Positions 26,846-35,626 of a stretch of DNA of 64,000 nt are shown here, in pieces. The first letter of the stretch is position 1. Each line of letters starts with the position of its first letter. Under the pieces are notes generated by a model. It saw only the letters and a program-made list of their open reading frames with translations, did not search any database and was not told the DNA's origin. Where the stretch lies: NCBI RefSeq assembly GCF_042466665.1, contig NZ_CP162102.1, forward strand, positions 7,316,001 to 7,380,000, given 5' to 3'. This DNA comes from Peterkaempfera podocarpi. Lineage in GTDB: Bacteria; Actinomycetota; Actinomycetes; Streptomycetales; Streptomycetaceae. Both the position numbers and the translations under genes were made by a program.

Positions 26846-27439
26846 ATGGGACGCGAAGGCGGCAGACGCCAGGAGGACCGCAGGGAGGAGATCCTGCGGG
26901 CCGCGTTCGACGTCTTCGCCGAACGCGGCTACCACAGGGCCTCCATCGCCACCATCGCCGAGCGGGTGGGCCTCTCCCAGCAGGGGGTGCTGCACTACTT
27001 CCCCAGCAAGCGGCTGCTCCTCGCCGAGGTGCTGCGCCTGCGCGACCAGCGCAACTTCATCGAACTGCTCGGCCAGGGCGGGGCGCTGGACCTGGACACC
27101 ACGGCCAACCTGGTCGAGTACAACACCACCCAGCGCGGCCTGGTCCAGTCCTTCACCGTGCTGTCCGCGGAGAGTGTGACCGAGGGGCATCCCGCCCGCG
27201 GGTTCTTCGAGGAGCGGTACGCGCGCTCCCGCCAGGCCTTCGCCGAGCAGATCGAGGAGGAACTCGGCGACCGGCTGCCCGCGGGGCTCACCGCCGAGCA
27301 GGCCGCGACCCTGGCACTCGCCGTCATGGACGGGCTTCAGCTCCAGTGGCTGCTGGACAGCACGGACGGGATCGACATGCCCGCGCTGTTCCGTGCCTTT
27401 CTCGCGCTCCTCCGCAGCGGGGGCGCCGAGTCGCCCTGA
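26846..27439 (+). CDS. TetR-family regulator
   Basis: A 197-residue repressor. The helix-turn-helix lies at about residues 10-60 (ILRAAFDVFAERGYHRASIA, VGLSQQGVLHYFPSKRLLLA), and the C-terminal ligand domain ends with the BetI-like ALAVMDGLQLQWLLD segment. ATG 26846 follows GAGGAGGAG at 7 nt. It is divergent from the GH3 glucosidase and probably controls it, as such TetR/GH pairs often do in actinomycetes. The inducer is unknown. Confidence 0.88.
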   Translation: MGREGGRRQEDRREEILRAAFDVFAERGYHRASIATIAERVGLSQQGVLHYFPSKRLLLAEVLRLRDQRNFIELLGQGGALDLDTTANLVEYNTTQRGLVQSFTVLSAESVTEGHPARGFFEERYARSRQAFAEQIEEELGDRLPAGLTAEQAATLALAVMDGLQLQWLLDSTDGIDMPALFRAFLALLRSGGAESP

Positions 27440-27454
27440 CGGCGGACCGGGTCG

Positions 27455-27532
27455 CGGACCGGCCCGCCGGGCGGCGAGGGCGATGCTGCGGCGCAGGCCG
27501 AGCCCGACGACGCCGAGTCGCAGGTCCGACAC
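27455..27532 (-). pseudogene. Truncated start of a Gfo/Idh/MocA-type oxidoreductase
   Basis: From GTG 27532, preceded by a good ribosome site (GGAAGGGA), the sequence reads SDLRLGVVGLGLRRSIALAA and then RRAG before becoming unrelated and running into the tail of the TetR gene. MSDLRLGVVGLGLR is the usual nucleotide-binding N-terminus of this family in actinomycetes. Only about 25 codons remain, so the gene was removed by a deletion or rearrangement that ended here. Confidence 0.5.
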
Positions 27533-28216
27533 GGGGGTCCCTTCCGTGGTGGTGCCGGTCAGGGGGCTGCTTGCCGACGATGGACGCCTCGAACTCGGCA
27601 GAGATGGCGCAGACCGCTGGTGCGCCCGCTTCCCTGCGTGGCGACAGCCACATGGTTCACGATGGCGCATTCGCATGGCAATTATTGTTCATTTTGTGGC
27701 CGCAACGGACAAGACTGAGCAGGCTGGTCGGTCTTCGTGCATGCGCCGCGATGCCGCTGAGGCGTCATAGCGGCTTGAGCGGCCTCTGTTGCAGCGCCTG
27801 CGGGTGGTCGGGGTGGCCTTCCGTGCTCGAAGTTGCTTCAAAAACAGAAGCTCCGCTCCACAGACAGGTCTCGGGCCGGGCCGGCGCTCGCGGCCGGCCT
27901 CGGACCGGCCGGCACGGGCACCGCGAGCGCCGACGAGGACGGCTGGGGGACACCCCCGGCACCTGCACGACGACGGGTTCCCTGTCGGGATCGATGGAGC
28001 CGTCGTCCGTGACGCGGAGCACCACGGTCACCGCCGACCCCGGCCCGTGCCGCTGCGCCCCGCCCGGGAACGAGACCGGCCACCGCACGGTACCGCGCGG
28101 TGGCAACGGCAAGGCGGGCGAGCGTTGCTCCGCGCCCGCGAGCTGACCCCCGGCGGACGCCCGCCGCCCCCGGGGACATGGTCCCCCCGGCGGCGGCCAC
28201 GTTGCGCGGCCGCGGC
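27533..28216. other. Non-coding scar region
   Basis: About 680 bp without a credible intact gene. The centre (about 27640-27860) is unusually A+T-rich for this genome and contains no usable ORF. On the minus strand near 28000-28130 a short stretch reads VTVVLRVTDDGSIDPDREPV, which looks like the tail of a beta-sandwich protein whose beginning is missing. With the truncated oxidoreductase start at 27532 this suggests a deletion or old mobile-element scar. No transposase or terminal repeat was found. Confidence 0.45.
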
Positions 28217-29017
28217 TCACACGGTGACGACGGTGACCCCGGCCTCGCCGAACCGGGCGGCCGCCTCGGGTGTGATGCCGGTGTCGGTGACCAGCACATC
28301 GATCTGGGGGAGATCGCAGACCCGGGCGAAGGCGCGCTTGCCGATCTTCGAGGAGTCCGCCGCCACGACAACCCGCTGGGCGCGCTCGGCGAGCAGCCGG
28401 TTGATGCGGGCCTCGCCCTCGTGGTGGACGTACGCCCCGCGCGTGGTGTCCAGCGCGTTGACGCCCAGGACGGCGACATCCAGGATGATCTCCTCCAGCA
28501 CCCCGCTGGCCAGCGGACCGGTCAGCTCGTAGGACTGCGGGCGGGCGACCCCGCCGGTCACGACGATCTTGATCTGCGGGCGGATCACCAGTTCGTTGGC
28601 GATGTTGAGCGCATTGGTGACCACCGTCAGGGCAGGCCGCAGGCCCGTTCCCGCGACGGTGTCGCCGGCGATGTCGGCGCGCACCGACAGGGCGCGGGCC
28701 ACCTCGGTGACGGTGGTGCCGCCGGTCAGTCCCACCACCTCGCCCACGGCCACCAGATCGGCCACGGCGCGGCCGATGCGCTGCTTCTCCGGTGCATGGC
28801 GGGCGGTCTTGTAGCGCAGCGGCAGCTCGTAGGAGACCCCGTGTGCGACCGCGCCGCCCCGGGTCCGGGTGAGCATCTGCTGCTCGGCGAGCTGATCCAG
28901 GTCGCGCCGGATGGTCGCGGCCGAGACGTTGAGCGAGGCCGCGGCGTCCTCGACCTCCACCCGGCCGTGCTGGGCGAGCAGCTCCAGCAGTGCGTTCCAC
29001 CGGGCATCCCTGGGCAT
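28217..29017 (-). CDS. DeoR-family regulator of the amino-sugar operon
   Basis: A 266-residue sugar-phosphate-responsive repressor. The helix-turn-helix is at about residues 5-55 (VEVEDAAASLNVSAATIRRD). The C-terminal DeoR sensor domain carries VGLTGGTTVTEVARAL and VVVAADSSKIGKRAFA. Of two close ATGs, 29017 is preferred because GAGGAG is 7 nt upstream, whereas it is only 1 nt from ATG 29023. It is divergent from the SIS-ROK-PfkB-aldolase operon and, like AgaR in other bacteria, most likely controls it. Confidence 0.88.
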   Translation of the reverse strand: MPRDARWNALLELLAQHGRVEVEDAAASLNVSAATIRRDLDQLAEQQMLTRTRGGAVAHGVSYELPLRYKTARHAPEKQRIGRAVADLVAVGEVVGLTGGTTVTEVARALSVRADIAGDTVAGTGLRPALTVVTNALNIANELVIRPQIKIVVTGGVARPQSYELTGPLASGVLEEIILDVAVLGVNALDTTRGAYVHHEGEARINRLLAERAQRVVVAADSSKIGKRAFARVCDLPQIDVLVTDTGITPEAAARFGEAGVTVVTV

Positions 29018-29111
29018 GAGCATGCTCCTCACAGCTGGCGGCCCGCAGGCCCGGCGCCCCCTCTGGGCGCAGTCGCAAACAGGCGTAAGCGTCGCACATG
29101 GCGTCGATCGA

Positions 29112-29139
29112 TCAAGCTTCTTGCAAACTCGATGCTTGA
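29112..29139. promoter_or_regulatory. Inverted repeat in the DeoR/SIS divergent promoter
   Basis: TCAAGC and GCTTGA are separated by 16 bp in an A+T-rich part of the 187-bp divergent region. It could be a DeoR operator. The arms are short, so confidence is low. Confidence 0.35.
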
Positions 29140-29204
29140 AAATGATCGTAGTACCCGGATAGCGTGCGTTATCGAGCATCAACCTCACAGTGTGGAGTTC
29201 AGAC

Positions 29205-30089
29205 GTGTCCTATGTCGCGACCGAGACAGCCAGCCAGCCGGAGTGCTGGCGCCGCGCCGCAGACCTGGCAGGCACCCGGGCGGACGCCCTCCCGGAGGCC
29301 GGTGAGCGCATCGCCGTCGTGGGCTGCGGTACCTCCCTCTACATGGCGCAGGCCTACACGGCGCTCCGCGAGAGCTCCGGCCAGGGAGAGTCCGACGCCT
29401 TCGCCGCCTCCGAGTTCCCCCTCGACCGCCGCTACGACCGGGTCGTCGCCCTGACCCGCTCGGGCACCACCACCGAGGTGCTGGACCTGCTCACCCGGCT
29501 GCGCGGCACCACCCGCACCGTCGCCGTCACCGCCGACCCCGACACCCCCGTGCGGTCGGCTGCGGACGATCTCGTCGTCCTGGACTTCGCCGACGAGAAG
29601 TCAGTCGTCCAGACCCGGTTCGCCACCACCGCGCTGACCCTGCTCCGCGCCCACCTCGGCCTGCACACCGACGCCGCGGTGCAGGACGCGCAGACGGCCC
29701 TGGACGAGCCGCTGCCCGAAGGCCTGCTGGACTGCACCCAGTTCAGCTTCCTCGGCCGGGGCTGGACGGTCGGGCTCGCCCATGAGGCCGCGCTCAAGAT
29801 GAAGGAGGCGTCGCTCTCCTGGACCGAGTCCTACCCCGCCATGGAGTACCGCCACGGCCCCATCAGCATCGCCACGGCCGGCACCGCCACCTGGATGTTC
29901 GGCACCGCCCCCGAGGGTCTCGCCGAGCAGGTGCTCGCCACCGGTGCCCGCTGGGTGGAGAGCCCTCTGGACCCGCTGGCCGACCTGGTCCGCGTCCAGC
30001 GCCTGGCCGTCGCCCGTGCGGCCGCCCGCAACCTGGACCCCGACCGGCCACGCCATCTGACGCGCTCGGTGGTCCTCGCGGACGTCTGA
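29205..30089 (+). CDS. SIS-domain sugar isomerase/deaminase (AgaS-like)
   Basis: A 294-residue protein with two sugar-isomerase domains: VVGCGTSLYMAQAYTALRE and VALTRSGTTTEVLDLL in the first, FLGRGWTVGLAHEAALKMKE and SYPAMEYRHGPISIA in the second. AgaS-type members convert galactosamine-6-phosphate to tagatose-6-phosphate. The next three genes supply kinase, phosphofructokinase-like and aldolase steps, supporting that assignment over a glucosamine role. GTG 29205 has GGAG 8 nt upstream. Confidence 0.82.
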   Translation: MSYVATETASQPECWRRAADLAGTRADALPEAGERIAVVGCGTSLYMAQAYTALRESSGQGESDAFAASEFPLDRRYDRVVALTRSGTTTEVLDLLTRLRGTTRTVAVTADPDTPVRSAADDLVVLDFADEKSVVQTRFATTALTLLRAHLGLHTDAAVQDAQTALDEPLPEGLLDCTQFSFLGRGWTVGLAHEAALKMKEASLSWTESYPAMEYRHGPISIATAGTATWMFGTAPEGLAEQVLATGARWVESPLDPLADLVRVQRLAVARAAARNLDPDRPRHLTRSVVLADV

Positions 30090-30094
30090 CAGCC

Positions 30095-31081
30095 ATGGCC
30101 CACCTGATCGCCCTCGATGTGGGCGGAACCGGGATCAAGGCGGCCCTGCTCGACACCGAGGGCAGGGTCGTCCAGCAGTCCTGGCGCCCCACCGGCCGGG
30201 AGCACGGACCGGACGCCGTGGTGCGCACCGTCATCGACTTCGCCGCCGACCTGCACCGCCAGGCGGCAGAGGCGGGACACCCCGCCTCTGCCGTGGGCCT
30301 CGCCGTCCCCGGCATCGTGGACGCGGACAGCGGGACCGGCGTCCACTCCGCCACCATCGGCTGGCGGGACGTCCCCTTCCGTGAACTGGTCTCCCGGCGC
30401 ACCGGCCTGCCGGTGGCGGTGAGCCATGACGTACGCGCCGGAGGCGTGGCCGAGGCGCGCCTGGGGTCCGGACGCGGGCATCGGGCCTTCCTGTTCGTCC
30501 CGGTCGGCACCGGCATCGGCGCGGCCCTGGTCATGGACGGGAAGGCCGTTCCGGGAGCACACAACCGGGCCGGCGAGATCGGCCACATACCCGTGCGGCC
30601 CGGAGGGGAGCGGTGCGCCTGCGGCGGCCTGGGCTGCGCCGAGGCCCATGCGTCGGCGGCCGCCGTCGCACGCCGCCACGCCGCCCTGACCGGCGCACCC
30701 AGCGATGCGGCACGGGTGGCCCGACTGGTCGGCGAGGGCGATCCGGTGGCTTGCGCCGTCTGGGACGACGCGGTGGCCGCGCTGGCCGACATGCTGCTCG
30801 CGGTGTGCGCGGTCGTCGACCCGCCGCTGATCGTGCTGGGCGGTGGGCTGGCGGAGTCGGGTGAGCTGCTGCTCGCCCCGCTGCGCGCCCGGCTGGCCGA
30901 CCGGGCCACCGTCCAGGCCCCGCCGGAGCTGGCCGGCGCCCGGCTCGGCGACCGCGCGGGCTGCCTGGGCGCCGGGCTGCTGGCAGGAGACCTGCTGACG
31001 GACGGCACTATGACGGACCGTCAGTCCGGCGGCGTCGACCTGCCGGACGGGCGGGTTCCATGGGCGGGGGCACCACGGTGA
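30095..31081 (+). CDS. ROK-family sugar kinase
   Basis: A 328-residue kinase that probably phosphorylates an amino sugar such as N-acetylgalactosamine or galactosamine. It has the ATP-binding LIALDVGGTGIKAALLD, the catalytic-aspartate segment AVSHDVRAGGVAEARLG and the ROK zinc-binding GERCACGGLGCAEAHAS. The start lies 5 bp after the SIS gene and the stop overlaps the next gene by four bases (GTGA), so the operon is translationally coupled. No DNA-binding domain is present, so it is not a ROK repressor. Confidence 0.85.
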   Translation: MAHLIALDVGGTGIKAALLDTEGRVVQQSWRPTGREHGPDAVVRTVIDFAADLHRQAAEAGHPASAVGLAVPGIVDADSGTGVHSATIGWRDVPFRELVSRRTGLPVAVSHDVRAGGVAEARLGSGRGHRAFLFVPVGTGIGAALVMDGKAVPGAHNRAGEIGHIPVRPGGERCACGGLGCAEAHASAAAVARRHAALTGAPSDAARVARLVGEGDPVACAVWDDAVAALADMLLAVCAVVDPPLIVLGGGLAESGELLLAPLRARLADRATVQAPPELAGARLGDRAGCLGAGLLAGDLLTDGTMTDRQSGGVDLPDGRVPWAGAPR

Positions 31082-31985
31082 TCGTCACTGTGACGCCGAA
31101 CCCGGCCCTGGACGTCACCTACACCGTGCCGGACTTCCGCCCGCACACCAGCCACCGCGTCACCCGGGTCGCCGCCCAGGCAGGCGGCAAGGGCGTCAAT
31201 GTCGCCCGGGTGCTGCACACCCTCGGCCGGCCCACCACCGCGGTGCTGCCACTGGGCGGGGCCACCGGCACCCAGGTGGAGCAGGATCTCGCCCGGTGCG
31301 CGATCCCGTACGTTGCCGTACCCATCGACGGCGAGACCCGCCGCACGGTCGCCGTCGCGGACGGCACCGACACCACCATGCTCAATGAGCCCGGACCCGA
31401 GGTCGCCCCCGGCCGGTGGACGGCCCTCTGCGACCAGGTGCGGCGGCTGCTGCCCGGAGCCGGTGTGCTGGTCGTCTCTGCAGCCTGCCGCCGGGGCTCC
31501 CTCAGGACGCCTGCGCCGACCTGGTACGCCTGGCACACGACCGTGCCGTACCGGTGATCATCGACGCGGACGGACCCGTCCTCACCTCCGCTCTCACGGC
31601 CGGGCCCACCGTGGTCAAGCCCAACGCCGCCGAACTGGCCGCCGCCACCGGAGTCCGCGACCCCGCGCAGGCCGCCGCCGCCCTGCGGACAGCCGGTGCC
31701 GGCGCGGTCGTCGCCTCGCTTGGCCCCGACGGGCTGCTTGCGGTCACCCCCGACGGCACCTGGCAGGCCGTGCCTCCGCAGCAGGTCCTGGGCAACACCG
31801 CGGGAGCGGGGGACGCCGTGGTCGCCGCGCTCGCCGCCGGCCTCGCCGACGGCGCGGGCTGGCCCGAGCTGCTCACCGACGCGGTCGCGCTCTCCGCGGC
31901 CACCGTACTCGCCCCCCGGGCCGGGGTCTTCGACCCCGACGCCTACCGGCGCTTCGCCGCAGCGGTCCGCGTCACCCGACTCTGA
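31078..31985 (+). pseudogene. PfkB-family 1-phosphofructokinase/tagatose-6-phosphate kinase, frameshifted
   Basis: The GTG at 31078 overlaps the ROK stop and gives the classic MIVTVTPNPALDVTYTV start, with AAQAGGKGVNVARVLHTLGR following. At GVLVVS the frame breaks and resumes one base off as SLPPGLPQDACADLVRLAHD through VVKPNAAELAAATG and the catalytic NTAGAGDAVVAALAAG to the stop at 31985. Restoring a G near 31480 (TCTGCAGC to TCTGGCAGC) yields a complete 303-residue LacC/FruK-type kinase. In this operon the likely reaction is tagatose-6-phosphate to tagatose-1,6-bisphosphate. Confidence 0.82.
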
Positions 31986-32031
31986 ACCGCGCCCCTCCTC
32001 CCTCGCTCTTCCTCTCCTCCTGGAGGCACCC

Positions 32032-32907
32032 GTGTCCCTCGCAGCCACCGGCACCCTGGTCGCCGACGCGGCCGCCGGACGCCGCGCCGTCGCGGCGTTC
32101 AATGTCATCACCCTGGAACATGTCGAAGCGGTCGTGGAGGGCGCCGAGGCCGCCGGATCCCCGGTGATCCTGCAGATCAGTGAGAACGCCGTGAAGTTCC
32201 ACCACGGCCGCCCCGCGCCCCTGGCCCGCGCCGCCGCCGAGGTGGCGCGGCTCGCCACCGTGCCGGTGGCCCTGCACCTGGACCATGTGCACAGCACCGC
32301 ACTGCTCCACCAGGCCGCCGACTGCGGATTCAGCTCGGTGATGTTCGACGCTGCGCACCTTCCGTACCAGGAGAACCTCGCCGCCACCCGTGCCGCCGCC
32401 GACTGGGCCCACCGGGCAGGGCTGTGGCTGGAGGCGGAACTCGGCGAGGTGGGCGGCAAGGACGGAGCGGCCCCGCTGGACGCACACGCCCCGGGCGCCA
32501 GGACCGACCCCGCCGAGGCCCGTGCCTTTGTCGAGGCCACCGGTGTCGACGCGCTGGCCGTCGCGGTCGGCAGCTCCCACGCGATGACCTCCCGCACCGC
32601 CCGGCTCGACCACGGTCTCCTTGCCCGGCTGCATGACGCACTGGATGTGCCGCTGGTGCTGCACGGCTCCTCCGGAGTCCCCGACGGGGAGCTGGGCCGG
32701 GCCGTCGCCGGGGGCATCACCAAGGTGAACATCGGTACCGCCCTCAACACGGCCATGACCGCGGCGGTACGCGCCCACCTCGCCGACGACCCGCGGACGG
32801 TGGACCCGCGCAGCTATCTGGCGCCGGCCCGCACCGCGATCAGCCGGACGGTGTCCGAGCTGATCACCGTGCTGGCCGGGGCGCCGGAGGCAGCACCCGC
32901 CCCCTGA
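32032..32907 (+). CDS. Class II fructose/tagatose-bisphosphate aldolase
   Basis: A 291-residue zinc aldolase splitting ketose-1,6-bisphosphate to dihydroxyacetone phosphate and glyceraldehyde-3-phosphate. Zinc and catalytic motifs are visible: VALHLDHVHS, the SVMFDAAHLPYQEN segment, WLEAELGEVGGKDG, LVLHGSSGVPD and GGITKVNIGTALN. It fits KbaY/GatY-type tagatose-bisphosphate aldolases by context. GTG 32032 follows GGAGG. It ends the four-gene operon that starts at 29205 and closes an amino-sugar to triose route. Confidence 0.86.
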   Translation: MSLAATGTLVADAAAGRRAVAAFNVITLEHVEAVVEGAEAAGSPVILQISENAVKFHHGRPAPLARAAAEVARLATVPVALHLDHVHSTALLHQAADCGFSSVMFDAAHLPYQENLAATRAAADWAHRAGLWLEAELGEVGGKDGAAPLDAHAPGARTDPAEARAFVEATGVDALAVAVGSSHAMTSRTARLDHGLLARLHDALDVPLVLHGSSGVPDGELGRAVAGGITKVNIGTALNTAMTAAVRAHLADDPRTVDPRSYLAPARTAISRTVSELITVLAGAPEAAPAP

Positions 32908-32925
32908 CCCCGCCGCCCGGGCCCG

Positions 32926-35508
32926 TCAGATGCCGTGGTCGGGCACGCCGGCCACGGGGGAGTGCGGTTCCTCCCGGGAGCCGTCGAGGTCCGCGTCGAG
33001 GGCGTTCCACGACGGGCTGAGCAGCTGCTCGGCCCAGATGGTCTTGCCCGTGGAGGGGTAGCGCACGCCCCAGCGGTGGGAGCACTGGGCGACCAGGAAC
33101 AGTCCGCGTCCGCCCTCGTCGGTGGCGGCCGCCCGGCGGATGTGCGGTGAGGTGCTGTTGGCGTCGCTGACCTCGTAGATCAGTGTCCGGTCGCGGATCA
33201 GGCGGAGCCGCAGGGGCTCGCTGCCGTAGCGGATGGCGTTGGTGACCAGTTCGCTGACGATCAGCTCGGCGGTGAAGGCCAGATGCCCCAGGCCCCACAG
33301 GTCGAGCTGGCTCAGCACCAGCGAGCGGGCCTCGGCCACGACGGAGGGGTCCTGCGGCAGGTCCCAGGTGGCGACCCGGGCGGGACCCAGCGAGCAGGTC
33401 CGGGCGAGCAGCAGCGCCAGGTCGTCCTCGGCCGCCAGATGCGGGACGACGGTGCCGGCCACGGCGCGGCAGGTCTCCTCCAGCGGCAGGTCGCTCCTGG
33501 TGAGGATCTCGCGGAGCCGGGGGCGCACAGTGGGGTCCGCTTCGCAGGCATGCACCAAGCCCGCGGTGTAGAGGAGGAGCGTGCTGCCCTCGGCCAGTTC
33601 GATGTCCAGCGGCTCGAAGACCGGGTCGCCCATGCCCAGCGGCTTGTTGGACGGCAGGTCGGGGAAGTGCACATCGCCCTGGGGAGGGGCGACGGCGGGC
33701 GGCGGGTGACCGGCGCTCGCCATGACGCAGCGGCGTGAGACGGGGTCGTAGACCGCGTACAGGCAGGTCGCGCCGATGAGTCCCTCCACGATGGGGGCGG
33801 ACCCGGTGGCGTGCTCGCGCTCGACCAGGCGCGGCACCATGTCGTCCAGCCGCCCCAGCAGCTCCTCCGGTGCCAGGTCCAGCTGGGCCAGGGTGCGCAC
33901 CCCCGAGCAGATCTGCCCCATGCACGCGGCCGCGCGGACGCCGGTGCCCGGCACGCTGCCGACCACCAGCGCGACGCGGGCGCCGGAGAGCGGGATCACG
34001 TCGAACCAGTCGCCGCTCACCCCGGCGTGCTTCCGGGTCGGCACAAAGTGGTGTGCGATGTCCACGGCGCTCTGGTCGGGGACGCTGCGGGGGAGCATGC
34101 TCTCGTGGAGGGTGACGGCCGCGGTGTGCTCACGGGTGTACCGCCGGGCGTTGTCCATGCAGACCGCGGCGCGGGAGACGAGTTCCTGGGCGAGGACGAG
34201 GTCGTCCCCTTCGAAGGCGTTGGTCAGCGTCGTGCGGTACATGTGCACAAAGCCGAGGATGGCCTCCCGGGTGCGCAGCGGCACCACCATCAGCGAGCGG
34301 GCCCTTCGCTCGATCAGGGTCTGGACCCGAGGGTCGTCGGAGATGCGCCGGATCCAGTCGGCGCTCATGTCGACGACCGGCAGCAGCCGGGGCTGCCCGT
34401 CGACGAGACTGTCGGAGAAGGGCGAGCCCTCGGGGAAGTCGAGCCGGTCCCCGACCCGCTTGAGCCCGTCGAGCATCGACGGGTCGGCTGCCTTGTGTGA
34501 CACGCGGCGCAGGCAGGCCAGGCCGGGGCTCGGGGGCTGTGGATCCGCGCCGCATGTCACCCCGTCCAGCAGGTCGACCGCGGCGAACTCGGCGAGCCGC
34601 GGCACCAGCACATCGGCGAGCTCCTCCGCGATCCGGGTCACGTCGAGTGTGGTGCCGATGCGGGCGGCGGCCTCGTCCAGCAGGAGCATGCGCTCGCGGG
34701 CCCAGTAGTGGTCGGTGATGTCGATGACGGCGTCGGTGGCACCGAGGGTCCTGCCCTCGGGGTCGGTCAGCGCGAAGGAGGAGACCTCCCAGACGTGCTC
34801 CCGGTCCGGGTCCGCCGGGGTGCGTCCGCGGTGTACGGCGTTGACGATCGGCAGCCCCGTCTTGAGGACCCTGCGCAGCCGCTCCTCGATCGGCCCGGTG
34901 TCGACGTCGGGGAGGAACTCGCTGATCCGGCGGCCCATAGCCTCCTCCAGGCGGACTCCGTGGATGCGCTCCAGGGCGGCGTTGATCCGGACGAGGCGCA
35001 GCTCGGTGTCGTACACGCCCAGGCCGATCGGGGACTGGGTGAAGAGCCCGTCCAGGATGGCCTGGTCCTCCGCCTTCCGCAGCAGGCCCTGGGGGCAGGC
35101 AGCCACCACCGCGGCCGCCTCGTTCCCCGGCTGACCCGGTGCGAGGGGGGAGACCAGGAGTGTGACGTCCAGGCGGCGGCCCAGCCGACCGGTGAGGGAG
35201 ACATCGCTGACGAGGGTGGTGCAGTCCCCCCCAGTGCCGAGGGACTGGTCGAGGAGGACGGGGAAGGCCTCGGGCCACAGCTCCGCTGCCGACCGGCCCA
35301 CGACCTCGGCCGTGCGGTAGCCGAACAGCTTCTCCGCCGCAGGGCTCCACACGGTCACGGCGCCCTGGCCGTCCAGGAGGAATGTCGCCACCTGCACGGC
35401 GTGGGTAGGACCGGAGCGGAAACCCGTTGCGGATGCGTTGACCGGAGGGCACATCCCGTTGATCCCGTCGTCACGCGGAACGCCGCATAGACCCACCATA
35501 CGGGACAT
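32926..35508 (-). CDS. PAS-PAS-GAF-SpoIIE-HATPase protein with altered PP2C motif
   Basis: An 860-residue sensor of the same architecture as the gene at the left edge: PAS domains (about 35-145 and 150-265), GAF (about 285-450, CMDNARRYT), PP2C (about 465-690) and C-terminal HATPase (about 705-840, ELIVSELVTNAIRYG, DEGGRGLFLVAQ). The first PP2C motif is VSGDWFDVIPL, but the second, normally GDVxGHG, is VVGSVPGTG (about residue 516), so Ser replaces the metal-binding Asp and Thr the His. The last motif, AEDDLALLLAR, is intact. Phosphatase activity may be lost or altered. ATG 35508 is a reasonable but not certain start. Confidence 0.85.
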   Translation of the reverse strand: MSRMVGLCGVPRDDGINGMCPPVNASATGFRSGPTHAVQVATFLLDGQGAVTVWSPAAEKLFGYRTAEVVGRSAAELWPEAFPVLLDQSLGTGGDCTTLVSDVSLTGRLGRRLDVTLLVSPLAPGQPGNEAAAVVAACPQGLLRKAEDQAILDGLFTQSPIGLGVYDTELRLVRINAALERIHGVRLEEAMGRRISEFLPDVDTGPIEERLRRVLKTGLPIVNAVHRGRTPADPDREHVWEVSSFALTDPEGRTLGATDAVIDITDHYWARERMLLLDEAAARIGTTLDVTRIAEELADVLVPRLAEFAAVDLLDGVTCGADPQPPSPGLACLRRVSHKAADPSMLDGLKRVGDRLDFPEGSPFSDSLVDGQPRLLPVVDMSADWIRRISDDPRVQTLIERRARSLMVVPLRTREAILGFVHMYRTTLTNAFEGDDLVLAQELVSRAAVCMDNARRYTREHTAAVTLHESMLPRSVPDQSAVDIAHHFVPTRKHAGVSGDWFDVIPLSGARVALVVGSVPGTGVRAAACMGQICSGVRTLAQLDLAPEELLGRLDDMVPRLVEREHATGSAPIVEGLIGATCLYAVYDPVSRRCVMASAGHPPPAVAPPQGDVHFPDLPSNKPLGMGDPVFEPLDIELAEGSTLLLYTAGLVHACEADPTVRPRLREILTRSDLPLEETCRAVAGTVVPHLAAEDDLALLLARTCSLGPARVATWDLPQDPSVVAEARSLVLSQLDLWGLGHLAFTAELIVSELVTNAIRYGSEPLRLRLIRDRTLIYEVSDANSTSPHIRRAAATDEGGRGLFLVAQCSHRWGVRYPSTGKTIWAEQLLSPSWNALDADLDGSREEPHSPVAGVPDHGI

Positions 35509-35626
35509 CTTGCCCCCGGGGCCTGCGGGCGGAACCGCCCGTCCGGCCCGGCCATCCGCGCACGGCGGTGCCCTCCGGGGGCTCTCCGGACCCGGGATCC
35601 GGGGGTGGGGGCGGTGCCGCTCCGGG

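Noticed and set aside
27533..28216. Insertion sequence
   Set aside because: No transposase frame, terminal inverted repeats or target duplication could be found in the A+T-richer stretch.
27765..29099. A 444-codon minus-strand frame over the DeoR gene and scar region
   Set aside because: The DeoR protein is encoded in another frame of the same strand. Only a short internal stretch (VTVVLRVTDDGS...) looks protein-like, which I report as a possible relic only.
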